NCBI GenBank assembly: GCA_024690885.1
Contig: JAILOI010000017.1
Location: forward strand, 1-42,578
Source: Lachnospiraceae bacterium
Lineage (GTDB): Bacteria; Bacillota; Clostridia; Lachnospirales; Lachnospiraceae
Direction of reading: 5' to 3'
Length of the DNA stretch: 42,578 bases
In this document: one piece after another, positions 1 to 7,435 of the stretch
Position numbering within the stretch: the first letter of the stretch is position 1
Layout of the letters: each line of letters opens with the position of its first letter
The notes under the pieces: generated by a model
What the model was told of the DNA's origin: nothing
The model's input: only the letters and a program-made list of their open reading frames with translations
Database searches by the model: none
Made by a program: the position numbers and the translations under genes

Positions 1-629
1 TGCCATCCTTCTCTGGTAAAAGGAATGTCTACCCGGAACTCTTCTCGGGACAACAAGTCAAAATACTCCAGATACTGGTCCGGCACCCACACCGGGTGCA
101 CGGTATCCCCATAAGCTGTCCAGCTCGGATTCAGCTTACGAATAATCTCCTCACTCTTGCCCGCAATTGGGTCCTCGTATGGAAGCCATCCCATGTAGAG
201 AATCAGGAACTTTCCGCCCGGCTTCAGCATCCTAGCAAAATGCTCAGGGGTCACATCGTTATTAAAATACCAGATACACTGGCACGCCGTGATCACATCG
301 AAGGTATTCTCCGGATAATCTACATCTTCCGCCTTGGAGGCAAAAAATGTAATATCCATGCCTGCCTCGGCAGCCAGCTCCTTGGCCTGTGCAATCTGAT
401 TCTCGGCAATATCCGCTGCAGTCCAATGTGCCCCATACTTGTACATATTCCGCGGCAACACGCCGGTTCCGGTACCAAGATCTAACACCTGCTGCCCATC
501 CCTACACAGGCCCAGATTCAGAATGTAATCATAGAATTCCTGTGGATAAATATCCCGATATTTCGCATAGTCCTCAGAGGTCTTTCCCCAGTCAAAGGAC
601 TTTCCTCCATCAATGTTTTCAATAATCAT
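1..629 (-). CDS. Class I SAM-dependent methyltransferase (3' end outside window)
   Basis: The gene reads leftward from an ATG at 629 and runs off the window, so only about 209 N-terminal residues are visible. After an N-terminal stretch (MIIENIDGGKSFDWGK) there is a Rossmann motif I, VLDLGTGTG, then an acidic motif II (WTAADIAENQ), a motif IV-like FDVITACQCIWYF and a post-motif LKPGGKFLILYMG. This is the layout of UbiE/Methyltransf_11-type small-molecule methyltransferases. The substrate cannot be told. The start is supported by a purine-rich AGGAAGGGAAAG ribosome site just upstream. It is separated by a terminator from the unknown gene to its right, so it has its own promoter. Confidence 0.85.
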   Translation of the reverse strand, partial: MIIENIDGGKSFDWGKTSEDYAKYRDIYPQEFYDYILNLGLCRDGQQVLDLGTGTGVLPRNMYKYGAHWTAADIAENQIAQAKELAAEAGMDITFFASKAEDVDYPENTFDVITACQCIWYFNNDVTPEHFARMLKPGGKFLILYMGWLPYEDPIAGKSEEIIRKLNPSWTAYGDTVHPVWVPDQYLEYFDLLSREEFRVDIPFTREGW

Positions 630-679
630 TTTTCTTTCCCTTCCTATACTTCACATTGTTTTCATACACACTTATTTGT

Positions 680-685
680 ATTATA
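680..685 (-). promoter_or_regulatory. Probable -10 box of the methyltransferase gene
   Basis: A perfect TATAAT reads on the minus strand about 50 bases upstream of the ATG at 629. No good -35 hexamer is seen at 16-18 bases, so the call rests on the -10 box and its position between a terminator and the gene. Confidence 0.4.
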
Positions 686-717
686 TCCAACAAAATGGAA
701 ATTACCACCGCAAAAGC

Positions 718-745
718 AAAAAAGGGAGCCCTTTTACAGGCTCCC
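718..745 (-). terminator. Intrinsic terminator of the sigma-factor operon
   Basis: On the minus strand GGGAGCC, an 8-base loop, GGCTCCC and a run of six T follow the stop codon at 754. The stem is perfect (7 bp). Confidence 0.9.
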
Positions 746-753
746 AAATAAAC

Positions 754-2007
754 TTATAAAACATAGGTATCTGCATTGATAACTTTGGTATCACTGGAGT
801 GGAAATTGATTCCGTCCATATCAAAGACCCCTTCCGTTACCGAGGAGACCATATCACCCAGCGACTGGATGAAGTCCCCGGCGGATGACTTGATCAAACC
901 ACAGGAACTGGACGCTGCAGTTACTGCAGCTTTTTGCTCGGATGAGCAAGTAATGACACCGCATTTATGGAAGGATAGATATTCGGTAATCTCCTCCGGT
1001 GCCACATCTGCCGAGATGGTCACCATGCCGCAATCGGATATGGTGGTCTTACTTGTTACCGAATCCATAAAGGATTTATTGATGTTTAGCATACCGATGC
1101 CATTCACCCGTGCATCGGATACTGCAATGAGCTTCCCATAGGTGGCATTCACTTTCGAAAAATCATCGACCAACGCTTCCGGAATTCTTACATCCCCTTC
1201 GACTGTTAAGGCTTCCATCTGGTCAAAAAGCGCTCTGCCGTTCTCGCCGATGCGCAAATCTCCGGCGATATAAAGTTTGGTTCCGTTCGTCGAAATCAGA
1301 TTTTGATCGAGGGTGGCATCCTTGGTTACCAGGTGGTAGCCGGTTGGAATCACTGCCAACTCAGCATCCATATTAAACAGTGGTAACGCTGCCTCTAGAT
1401 GTTCTTCCCGCAGATACAACTTCTTGGACTGCATCTTCACGTTCTTGGTCGCTAGTGCCGTATAGTCTGTCTCCAAATCCAAATCATATACGCACTTTGG
1501 AATGAAATACCGGCCCCCCTCTTCTGCACGCAATGGAAAATACCGATCAATTCCTAATTCATTTGCCAGAATGGTGTAATCATCCGGATAGTTGATGATG
1601 GTGCCATTGGTGGTCATCGGCGGAAGCATCCCACTCAATCCATTGGGACAAAACACCACGCCATTGATGGTCAGATGCGAAATCTTCTGCAGCTGCGCTT
1701 CCGTATGGGGCAGGATACGAACCATCCCATTGACCGTCAGCCAGGTATTGGGCACCACCCCGGTGTTCGGAGCGATTTCATAGGAGCCGTTAATACTTTT
1801 GACAGCAATTTCCTCGTCGCTGGTGCAATTGACATATTCATCCACCGTGAGGTTCATCGGAAGTCTTGCAAGAATCTCCTTGCTCCGCTCGTTCGTCACA
1901 ATGGTATCGGCGCATATGGTAATCTCCTGATATTCACCGTAGGTTTCTTCTTTGATATTTCTTGCATCACACAAATCACAGTTGATGCGCAGTTTTGATT
2001 TATTCAT
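754..2007 (-). CDS. Unknown protein co-transcribed with an ECF sigma factor
   Basis: A 417-residue protein I cannot assign to a named family. Its N-terminus carries a CDLCDA (CxxC) pair at about residues 10-13. The body consists of irregular 22-28-residue units with a recurring T(I/V)NG or VNG turn followed by a hydrophobic strand and a proline (LTVNGMVRILP, LTINGVVFCPNGL, LTVEGDVRIPE), which suggests a beta-helix or stacked beta-sheet fold. There is no signal peptide or membrane segment, so it is probably cytoplasmic. It starts 13 bases after the sigma-factor stop with a good AGGAAAGG site, so the two are surely one operon. The place usually held by an anti-sigma factor is taken by this protein; a role as regulator or target is inference only. 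Confidence 0.8.
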   Translation of the reverse strand: MNKSKLRINCDLCDARNIKEETYGEYQEITICADTIVTNERSKEILARLPMNLTVDEYVNCTSDEEIAVKSINGSYEIAPNTGVVPNTWLTVNGMVRILPHTEAQLQKISHLTINGVVFCPNGLSGMLPPMTTNGTIINYPDDYTILANELGIDRYFPLRAEEGGRYFIPKCVYDLDLETDYTALATKNVKMQSKKLYLREEHLEAALPLFNMDAELAVIPTGYHLVTKDATLDQNLISTNGTKLYIAGDLRIGENGRALFDQMEALTVEGDVRIPEALVDDFSKVNATYGKLIAVSDARVNGIGMLNINKSFMDSVTSKTTISDCGMVTISADVAPEEITEYLSFHKCGVITCSSEQKAAVTAASSSCGLIKSSAGDFIQSLGDMVSSVTEGVFDMDGINFHSSDTKVINADTYVL

Positions 2008-2020
2008 ATGGTTTCCTTTC

Positions 2021-2485
2021 CTATTTCAGCATATCCCGTAAGTGATGGCGCGCCGATGAGAGCTTGCTTCGCACCGTCCCGGGTGGGAGGTGTAGCAATT
2101 CCCCGATTTGTACGGAGTTCATCTCATGGACATATCGCATGGCCAGTATGGCGCCTTCCACATCCGGGAGTCGCGCCAAAAGCTCTTCCCATTCGCAATT
2201 GGAATACTCGGTCTCTGTTGTTGGCAATAGCAGTGGTTCTTCCACAGCCACTTCGAAGCGTCGCTTGCGATAGCGGTCAATAAACAGATGCTTGATGGTT
2301 CGATACATGTAAGAACGTTGTTGTTTGAATTCCAACATTCTCAGTTCGTCCACATGGGCCATCGCTCGCACGAAGCCCTCCTGCACCAGTTCTTCTGCCT
2401 CACCAACATCTCCCGTCATGCAACTACACCACTGTATGAGTTCCTTATGCAATTGTTCGTATAATGTCTCAATCGTTTTGTCCAT
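2021..2485 (-). CDS. ECF-type RNA polymerase sigma factor
   Basis: A 154-residue sigma-70-family protein of the extracytoplasmic-function type, which directs RNA polymerase to a small regulon. Region 2 is at about residues 20-75 (GDVGEAEELVQEGFVRAMAHV, then an aromatic-rich SYMYRTIKHLFIDRYRKRRF), and region 4 at about 100-150 (LLARLPDVEGAILAMRYVHEMNSVQIGELLHLPPGTVRSKLSSAR, broken here only for reading) with a clear helix-turn-helix. Regions 1 and 3 are absent, as expected. The ribosome site before the ATG is weak. An ECF-like promoter lies just upstream, compatible with autoregulation. No transmembrane anti-sigma factor follows; the only partner is the 417-residue unknown protein downstream. 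Confidence 0.9.
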   Translation of the reverse strand: MDKTIETLYEQLHKELIQWCSCMTGDVGEAEELVQEGFVRAMAHVDELRMLEFKQQRSYMYRTIKHLFIDRYRKRRFEVAVEEPLLLPTTETEYSNCEWEELLARLPDVEGAILAMRYVHEMNSVQIGELLHLPPGTVRSKLSSARHHLRDMLK

Positions 2486-2536
2486 AGCTTTGCATTTCTT
2501 ACCGGTAGGTAGTTTGGAAATTTCCTGTTCTATCTA

Positions 2537-2567
2537 TAGAACGAATGAGGAAAGGAAAGTGTTGAGA
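2537..2567 (-). promoter_or_regulatory. Possible ECF-type (autoregulated) promoter
   Basis: On the minus strand TCTCAAC (2561-2567) and CGTTCTA (2537-2543) are separated by 17 bases. The AAC...CGT pattern resembles promoters of ECF sigma factors (AAC near -35 and CGT near -10) and it sits directly upstream of the sigma gene. A sigma-A promoter is not seen in the same gap. Confidence 0.4.
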
Positions 2568-2572
2568 TTTTT

Positions 2573-3202
2573 TTAAAATCCCAACGTATCATTTACTAAA
2601 ATCACCTGAATACGGTCCGCATGGCGGGAATATCTGGTAATCAAAAACTGACAGCAGATGGTATCCGGTGACTTACAATCCATGCATGCACCGGTCTTGG
2701 CACATGGGGTAGACAGTCCGAATCGTTGTGCATTGATTGGCGCTGCCACATTGCGGGCACGCTTCATCGCACCATCCACATCAGAACAAATCTTATTCAT
2801 ACCAACAATAACAAGCACATGCTTTGGTCCCTGGGCGATGGCAGAAACACGATTGGAATTTCCATCGATGTTCACCATCACGCCATCCTCGGTCATGGCA
2901 TTGGCGCTGGTCAGGAAGAAATCTGCATCATAGGCAGCCAACATGGCTGCACGCTTATCTTCCATAGCATCCCGATCGATGAAGTCATACTGTCCCTTTT
3001 TCAATGCCTCTACTAAACCAATTTCATGAGCAGACATGGCGCCGCCCATGGAGACAGAGGCGCCCAACGGAATCAGCTCCAATGCCTTTTTCAATGCCTC
3101 TTCCTTGTTGGCTGCATAGTAGCCCTTCATATTTCGGGACTCCAAACCCTTGATCACCTTCTGCGCCAATAATTCATTGCGCTTTACAATATTTTCGTTC
3201 AT
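2573..3202 (-). CDS. LUD-domain protein (lactate-utilization family)
   Basis: A 209-residue protein of the LUD (formerly DUF162) family, related to the LutC subunit of lactate oxidation complexes. The family shows in the N-terminal helix (RNELLAQKVIKGLESRNM), the SVSMGGAMSAHEIGL segment, DADFFLTSANAMTEDGVMVNID cut here as two neighbouring motifs, and the cysteine-rich CAKTGACMDC near residue 170. Stand-alone LUD proteins of this size are common in Clostridia, and their reaction is not established. The start has a strong GGAGGA site. It follows the YjbR-MGMT gene by 32 bases and is probably the last gene of the pncA operon; the next gene left has its own promoter. Confidence 0.85.
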   Translation of the reverse strand: MNENIVKRNELLAQKVIKGLESRNMKGYYAANKEEALKKALELIPLGASVSMGGAMSAHEIGLVEALKKGQYDFIDRDAMEDKRAAMLAAYDADFFLTSANAMTEDGVMVNIDGNSNRVSAIAQGPKHVLVIVGMNKICSDVDGAMKRARNVAAPINAQRFGLSTPCAKTGACMDCKSPDTICCQFLITRYSRHADRIQVILVNDTLGF

Positions 3203-3234
3203 GTGTTCCTCCTACGATATACCTTTTCATACAA

Positions 3235-3861
3235 CTATTGTTTCCACTGATAGGTGGCCAAATCCACTTTGCCATCCTTCACTTCAATGCCTTCCGCCGC
3301 AAGCAGCTTGGCTTGTACCTCGGCGCCTCCGAAGGCAAATCCGCCGGCCAGTTCTCCCCTGGCATTCACCACGCGATAGCATGGGATATGATCCGGATCC
3401 GGATTCTTGTGCAAGGCGTTACCCACCGCCCGCGACATCTTCTCGTTCCCGGCCTCCTTAGCCACCTGGGCATAGGTTGCCACACATCCATAGGGTATGC
3501 GCTGCACCGCCTCATAGATGCGCTTCGCCGGTGAATCCGAAATCAGTTCATAGCTTTCTTCAATCATCACGCGAATGTCAGAATCCGGAATGCTCCCATC
3601 CAATATAATAGTGTTCCAATGCTCCTTGTTCTGGTGATAACCCGGTATCACGGATGGATACAGATCCCGCCAGAAAAAGGCTTTCACCGGGTCCACCTTA
3701 ACATTCAAATTGATATAGCCATCTCGTTCATAGGTCCACAAGAAGGCTTTATCATTGCCCTTGTATCGGACCAATTGCCAGTTTTGATCCCGGAAGGGCG
3801 CATGCTGATACACATCGGGAAACGACAACCCAAACGCCAATGCTTCCTCTCTTGTGTTCAT
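3235..3861 (-). CDS. YjbR-like domain fused to MGMT/alkyltransferase-like domain
   Basis: A 208-residue two-domain protein. Residues 1-105 match the MmcQ/YjbR fold (FPDVYQHAPF, FLWTYERDGYINLNVKVDP, and the HWNTIILDG segment). Residues 112-200 are the DNA-binding and active-site domain of O6-methylguanine-DNA methyltransferase: GCVATYAQVAKEAG, RAVGNALHKNP and the active-site loop PCYRVV with the acceptor cysteine at residue 161. The canonical loop is PCHRV; here histidine is tyrosine, while alkyltransferase-like proteins instead lose the cysteine, so activity is open. The start is the ATG at 3861 behind AAGGAG, not the GTG one codon earlier. It lies 13 bases after pncA in the same operon. A role in alkylation-damage recognition is likely. 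Confidence 0.85.
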   Translation of the reverse strand: MNTREEALAFGLSFPDVYQHAPFRDQNWQLVRYKGNDKAFLWTYERDGYINLNVKVDPVKAFFWRDLYPSVIPGYHQNKEHWNTIILDGSIPDSDIRVMIEESYELISDSPAKRIYEAVQRIPYGCVATYAQVAKEAGNEKMSRAVGNALHKNPDPDHIPCYRVVNARGELAGGFAFGGAEVQAKLLAAEGIEVKDGKVDLATYQWKQ

Positions 3862-3874
3862 CACTTTACACTCC

Positions 3875-4426
3875 TTATACGCGCCATGGTTCCTTCCCCT
3901 GATTTACTACCTTGATATGGCATGCCTTCATTGCGTTTAATGCAGTATCATGGGCTTCTATTGTAACCCCGGCACAGCCGGCCGCATCCACATAGATCTT
4001 CTTATTTGGAATCATGGCCTTGGTTAGAAGTACGTTAGAAATCACACAGATATCCGTACATACGCCGATGAATTCCACCTCATCGATTTCGTCTGCATGT
4101 TCTTGCATGTAGGCTGCCAAATCCTTGGATCCAAAGGTTTCCTTATCAATCACCAAATCCGCATTCGTTGCTGCATCCAAGGAATCAATAATCTCCCATC
4201 CCTTGGTTCCGCGAATACAATGTGGAACCGGTAGATTTGCTCCCTCCTCCGTCTCCATATAGTTTTCATCATGCGTATCTCTGGTAAACAAGATGGTCTT
4301 GCCTGCTTCCCGCGCTGCTTTTATTTTATCTAATACATAAGGTGCCACTTGAATTGCTTCTTCGTTACGCAAGGCACCGGTTAGAAAATCATTCTGCATG
4401 TCTACGACGACTAGTATTTTCCTCAT
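3875..4426 (-). CDS. pncA: Nicotinamidase / isochorismatase-family cysteine hydrolase
   Basis: A 183-residue cysteine hydrolase that probably deamidates nicotinamide to nicotinate for NAD salvage. The catalytic triad can be read as D9 (VVDMQNDF), K95 (VIDKETFG) and C127 (GVCTDICV), and the metal-binding set as D50, H52 (TRDTH) and H69 (PVPHC), which is what distinguishes nicotinamidases from other members of the superfamily. Length is normal. The ATG has an ideal AGGAGG site. It is the first gene of a three-gene minus-strand unit (nicotinamidase, YjbR-MGMT, LUD). The nearest alternative is another amidohydrolase of the same superfamily. Confidence 0.88.
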   Translation of the reverse strand: MRKILVVVDMQNDFLTGALRNEEAIQVAPYVLDKIKAAREAGKTILFTRDTHDENYMETEEGANLPVPHCIRGTKGWEIIDSLDAATNADLVIDKETFGSKDLAAYMQEHADEIDEVEFIGVCTDICVISNVLLTKAMIPNKKIYVDAAGCAGVTIEAHDTALNAMKACHIKVVNQGKEPWRV

Positions 4427-4465
4427 ATTTCGTCCTCCTGTTTGTAGGTATTAGCATCCATGTAC

Positions 4466-4471
4466 ATTATA
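4466..4471 (-). promoter_or_regulatory. Probable -10 box upstream of pncA
   Basis: A perfect TATAAT reads on the minus strand about 40 bases before the pncA ATG. The -35 region (around AGCAAC at 17 bases) is weak. Confidence 0.4.
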
Positions 4472-4691
4472 ATCTGAATAAGTCATTCGTTGCTACCATT
4501 TTCCATAATACCTGTGATTCAAAATCCGTATCATTCCTTACATCTACCACGATATCTGTGATGTGAAAATTGATTTCAGCCATCGGATTTCCTGGTGAAG
4601 ATGGAAATTCCCACTCATTCGTTGGCACTTAGACGCCCAAAAATGCTTTGGATTCCATGGAACGCACGGAATCAACGTCAATTCTTTCTTT

Positions 4692-4992
4692 GGGACAGAA
4701 GATTTACGGGTTTTTTTAACGATTTCGAATTTCTACACGTAGGATTTGGATTTTAAATTTTTTCGTTTACGGGTTTCTTTCCGAATTTTGAAATCTACAC
4801 GTAATGCGCTCTGGAAGAATGATCACCAACTACGTGTAAATTTTAGAATATGAGTTTTGCCACGTAGTCTGTTCAAAATCCCTACGTGGTAAAATCAGAA
4901 ATCCCCCAAAAAAACCGTAAACCTTCTGTCCCGGTTTTTTTGAAAATTTCCGATTACGTGGGGATTTTAAATAATTGAATTTCCGCACGTAA
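4692..4992. repeat. Array of degenerate TTTACGG...CACGTA repeat modules in both orientations
   Basis: The region holds seven CACGT or ACGTG cores (near 4737, 4798, 4832, 4861, 4885, 4955, 4987). They form ~40-bp modules that begin TTTACGG plus a T-tract and end AATTTC-TACACGTA. Direct copies are at 4703-4742 and 4766-4804, an inverted copy at 4882-4923 and partial copies around 4830-4868, 4931-4961 and 4972-4992. The outermost segments, 4692-4717 (GGGACAGAAGATTTACGGG and T-run) and 4908-4932, are nearly perfect inverted copies of each other with one mismatch and one indel. No coding capacity is evident. Confidence 0.75.
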
Positions 4993-5004
4993 TTTTCATG
5001 GAAC

Positions 5005-5025
5005 GCCGGGGCAAATTGCCCCGGC
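5005..5025. other. GC-rich perfect hairpin at the edge of the repeat array
   Basis: GCCGGGGCAA and TTGCCCCGGC are perfect inverted copies around a single A. It is preceded by CATGGAACGC, a 10-mer that also occurs at 4656-4665 on the other side of the module array, so the two may mark the borders of one inserted block. No U-tract follows on either strand. Confidence 0.5.
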
Positions 5026-5062
5026 TCCGATATATCCCTAGGGAAATGGACTTGATTCTCGC

Positions 5063-5147
5063 CTGCCATCGGCAGACCGCACCCCACACGATATTGCAAG
5101 CAATCTCGTGTTTTCGGGTTCAAGGCGCATGAACTGTATATAGAAAA
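5063..5147. repeat. 85-bp direct repeat, copy 1 (shares segments with the tRNA-Leu gene)
   Basis: Identical to 5211-5295 except for one base (5069 versus 5217), 148 bp apart. It contains two small dyads (CTGCC..GGCAG, and CACGATATTGC facing GCAATCTCGTG) and the 15-mer CCCACACGATATTGC that also occurs inside the tRNA gene at 5356-5370. Confidence 0.9.
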
Positions 5148-5210
5148 TGGGACTTGATTCTCGGCGCGTGAGGAACGCGCCTCGGTCGGTGCTCCTCGCT
5201 TCGCGAGGGT

Positions 5211-5295
5211 CTGCCACCGGCAGACCGCACCCCACACGATATTGCAAGCAATCTCGTGTTTTCGGGTTCAAGGCGCATGAACTGTATATAGAAAA
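5211..5295. repeat. 85-bp direct repeat, copy 2
   Basis: Second copy of the unit at 5063-5147. Between the copies lies AAATGGGACTTGA (5145-5157), identical to the T-arm/acceptor segment of the tRNA at 5342-5354, and three extra short hairpins (GGCGCG/CGCGCC, CTCGC/GCGAG and GGTCTGCC/GGCAGACC on the minus strand) that are missing before copy 1. Its right end forms the left arm of the tRNA terminator. Confidence 0.9.
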
Positions 5296-5330
5296 AGAAG
5301 ACCTAGGCATTCGCCTAGGTCTTCTTTTTC
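5291..5330 (-). terminator. Terminator of the tRNA-Leu transcript
   Basis: A perfect inverted repeat with 18-bp arms (GAAAAAGAAGACCTAGGC and its complement) around a 4-base loop. On the minus strand the stem ends in CTTTTTC, placed six bases after the tRNA 3' end. Confidence 0.9.
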
Positions 5331-5335
5331 TATAA

Positions 5336-5419
5336 TGCAGGAAATGGGACTTGAACCCACACGATATTGCTACCACAGGCACCTGAAGCCTGCGCGTCTG
5401 CCAATTCCGCCATTCCTGC
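5336..5419 (-). tRNA. tRNA-Leu (anticodon CAG)
   Basis: An 84-nt class II tRNA. The acceptor stem GCAGGAA pairs with TTCCTGC, followed by discriminator A at 5336. TGGCGGAATTGGCAGACGCG is the typical leucine D-arm. The anticodon stem CAGGC/GCCTG holds the loop TTCAGGT, giving anticodon CAG. A long variable arm (TGGTAGCAATATCGTG) and the T-arm GGGTTCAAGTCCC follow. CCA is not encoded. The gene has its own promoter at 5431-5459 and terminator at 5291-5330, so it is transcribed separately from fbp. Confidence 0.96.
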
Positions 5420-5430
5420 ACGCAAGAGAT

Positions 5431-5459
5431 ATTCTATCTTTTCTTAGATTAGAAGTCAA
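5431..5459 (-). promoter_or_regulatory. Promoter of tRNA-Leu
   Basis: Minus strand TTGACT, 17-bp spacer, TAGAAT. The -10 box lies about 12 bases before the mature tRNA 5' end. Confidence 0.8.
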
Positions 5460-5483
5460 CTGCTTTTCCGAAAAAATGCACAC

Positions 5484-7418
5484 CTAAAGCAGGCGGCCAT
5501 CCTCGTAGACTTCGATGAGCTGAGTCAAATCATCGATTTGTTCCAATAACTGCTTGCCAATATCTGTATCCCGCACCAATACCCGGGATTGCATCTGCTC
5601 CACGATCTTGATGGTGGGGGTATTCTCCTCTCCCACTACGAAGGGGCGATGTTCCGCTAGGGCCAGGTGCCTGGAATTATAGATCAGGGTGTACCCTGCA
5701 ATTCCGGTCTTGGCATGATAAGCCTTGGACAGGCCGCCATCGATGATAAACAGCTTACCGCCTGCCTTGATGGGGCTTTCCCCATCCGTTACCTTCACCG
5801 GCACATGTCCGTTGATGATATGACCGTGAAGGGGATCGATGCCAAACTCTTCTAGAATGCGATCCACCACCTCTTCCTTCCGGGACAGCTCATAGTAGCA
5901 ATTAAAATGCTCCTTCTTCACCTGGGCATCGGATAGAAAGACGTGTTCAAAGGTTGCAATTTTATCCTTACCAAACAAGGGGGACTTGGGGCCACACCAG
6001 AGATACCACATGAAATCCACCGCATCCTGCTTCTTCTCCTTCTCTAAGCAGGGGTCCGAGAAGTAGGCATCCACGATTTTCTTCTCAATATAGTCAAACC
6101 AGGCCTTGCCGGATTTGGGGCCCTGCTTGGTATGCACCTCCATAAAGCTTCCGTCCCGGTTCATGGGAATGCAGCCATGGAACAAAAGGTTATTATTGCA
6201 CACCTTGTACATTCCTCCATGAGAATAGATGAAACGGATATGATCCTGCAACAGCTTGGAATGCGTGAAGCTGGCCGTCAGGATATTCACCAGTTCCTGT
6301 TCCCGCTTGGTCAACGCATACGGATTTTGGGGATCAATGGTTGGGAAATTATGATCCTTCAGCGGATAATCCTTGCCATGGATCGTAATGGTGCCCTTGT
6401 CATAATCGATCTGATGCAGCAACAGGCGATCATCCAACTCGTACTCCGGATGGCGCTGTATCAGCTGTCCCTCCAGCTTCAATCCGATGATGGTGATGGC
6501 CTTATACATCTTGGCTGCCAAATCCGGATTGATTTCGTCATAGACGTTTTGTTCCAGCAGATGCAGCTGGAAGCATTCACAAGGGTCATCCCCATATACA
6601 TCCGCTGCGTACATACTCAATGGACGCAGATTGATGCCATAACCGTCCTCTAACACATCGAAGGTATTATAGGAGATGGCGATGCGAAGCACTGTGGCAA
6701 TACAGGCCGGATTGCCGGCAGCTGCTCCCATCCAGCTCACATCATGATTGCCCCACTGGATGTCCACATCATGGAAATTCATCAGCTCATTCATAATGAA
6801 ATCCGCACGGGGACCACGGTCGAAGATATCCCCCAGAATATGGAGATTGTCGATGGTTAAATTCTGAATCAGACGACAGAGGGCCTTGATGAAATCATTG
6901 CCGCGATTGATATCGATGATGGAGTTTAGAATTTCCCGATAATACATGCGCTTATCTGCATCGTCCTCGTCCACATGCAGCAACTCATCAATGGCATAGG
7001 CGTAGTCCTGAGGCATCTTCTTGTGTACCTTCGAACGGGTATACTTATGAGATACCACACTACAGATATGCACCAGCTTATGGATGGTCAGCTTCTGCCA
7101 TTCCTTGGTATTGGTCTTATTCAGTTCTTTTTCTTCGATGATTTTCTGTGGATAGTAGATGAGATTGGCCAACTCCAACTGCTCTTGTTCCGAGAGTTCG
7201 TTGCCATAAGTCTCTTGAATTTTGTCTCGAATGATACCGGAAGAAGACCGAAGCAGATGTATGAAGCTTCGGTACTCCCCGTGTAGATCAGAAAAAAAGT
7301 ACTCCGTTCCCTTCGGCAGGGCACAGATGGCGCGAAGATTGATAATCTCCGCACCTGCCTTCCGCGCATTCGGAAACTTCTCCCCCAAAAGTTTCAAGTA
7401 TGCATCGTCTCTTTTCAT
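5484..7418 (-). CDS. fbp: Fructose-1,6-bisphosphatase, class III
   Basis: A 644-residue enzyme that hydrolyses fructose 1,6-bisphosphate to fructose 6-phosphate in gluconeogenesis. Class III is the large Firmicutes-type enzyme built on a calcineurin-like metallophosphatase core; the metal-binding motifs are visible in order as FSDLHGEYRS (about residue 43), LGDIFDRGPRAD (about 197), WGNHDVSWMG (about 222) and INGHVPVK (about 545). Length is full. The start has a GGGGG site 5 bases before the ATG. It lies 17 bases after the GGDEF-EAL gene and so ends a three-gene operon that begins at 11579. The link between cyclic-di-GMP turnover and gluconeogenesis implied by this order may be only positional. 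Confidence 0.95.
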   Translation of the reverse strand: MKRDDAYLKLLGEKFPNARKAGAEIINLRAICALPKGTEYFFSDLHGEYRSFIHLLRSSSGIIRDKIQETYGNELSEQEQLELANLIYYPQKIIEEKELNKTNTKEWQKLTIHKLVHICSVVSHKYTRSKVHKKMPQDYAYAIDELLHVDEDDADKRMYYREILNSIIDINRGNDFIKALCRLIQNLTIDNLHILGDIFDRGPRADFIMNELMNFHDVDIQWGNHDVSWMGAAAGNPACIATVLRIAISYNTFDVLEDGYGINLRPLSMYAADVYGDDPCECFQLHLLEQNVYDEINPDLAAKMYKAITIIGLKLEGQLIQRHPEYELDDRLLLHQIDYDKGTITIHGKDYPLKDHNFPTIDPQNPYALTKREQELVNILTASFTHSKLLQDHIRFIYSHGGMYKVCNNNLLFHGCIPMNRDGSFMEVHTKQGPKSGKAWFDYIEKKIVDAYFSDPCLEKEKKQDAVDFMWYLWCGPKSPLFGKDKIATFEHVFLSDAQVKKEHFNCYYELSRKEEVVDRILEEFGIDPLHGHIINGHVPVKVTDGESPIKAGGKLFIIDGGLSKAYHAKTGIAGYTLIYNSRHLALAEHRPFVVGEENTPTIKIVEQMQSRVLVRDTDIGKQLLEQIDDLTQLIEVYEDGRLL

Positions 7419-7435
7419 AATTCCCCCAAATCATG

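Noticed and set aside
4830-5421. Long open frames on the minus strand through the tRNA and repeat region
   Set aside because: They read straight through tRNA-Leu, its terminator and the 85-bp repeats; the apparent internal protein repeats only mirror the DNA repeats.
6132-6653. Plus-strand frame of 173 codons opposite fbp
   Set aside because: Antisense shadow of a conserved enzyme; composition (Gln/Ile/Met-rich) is that of a reversed coding strand.
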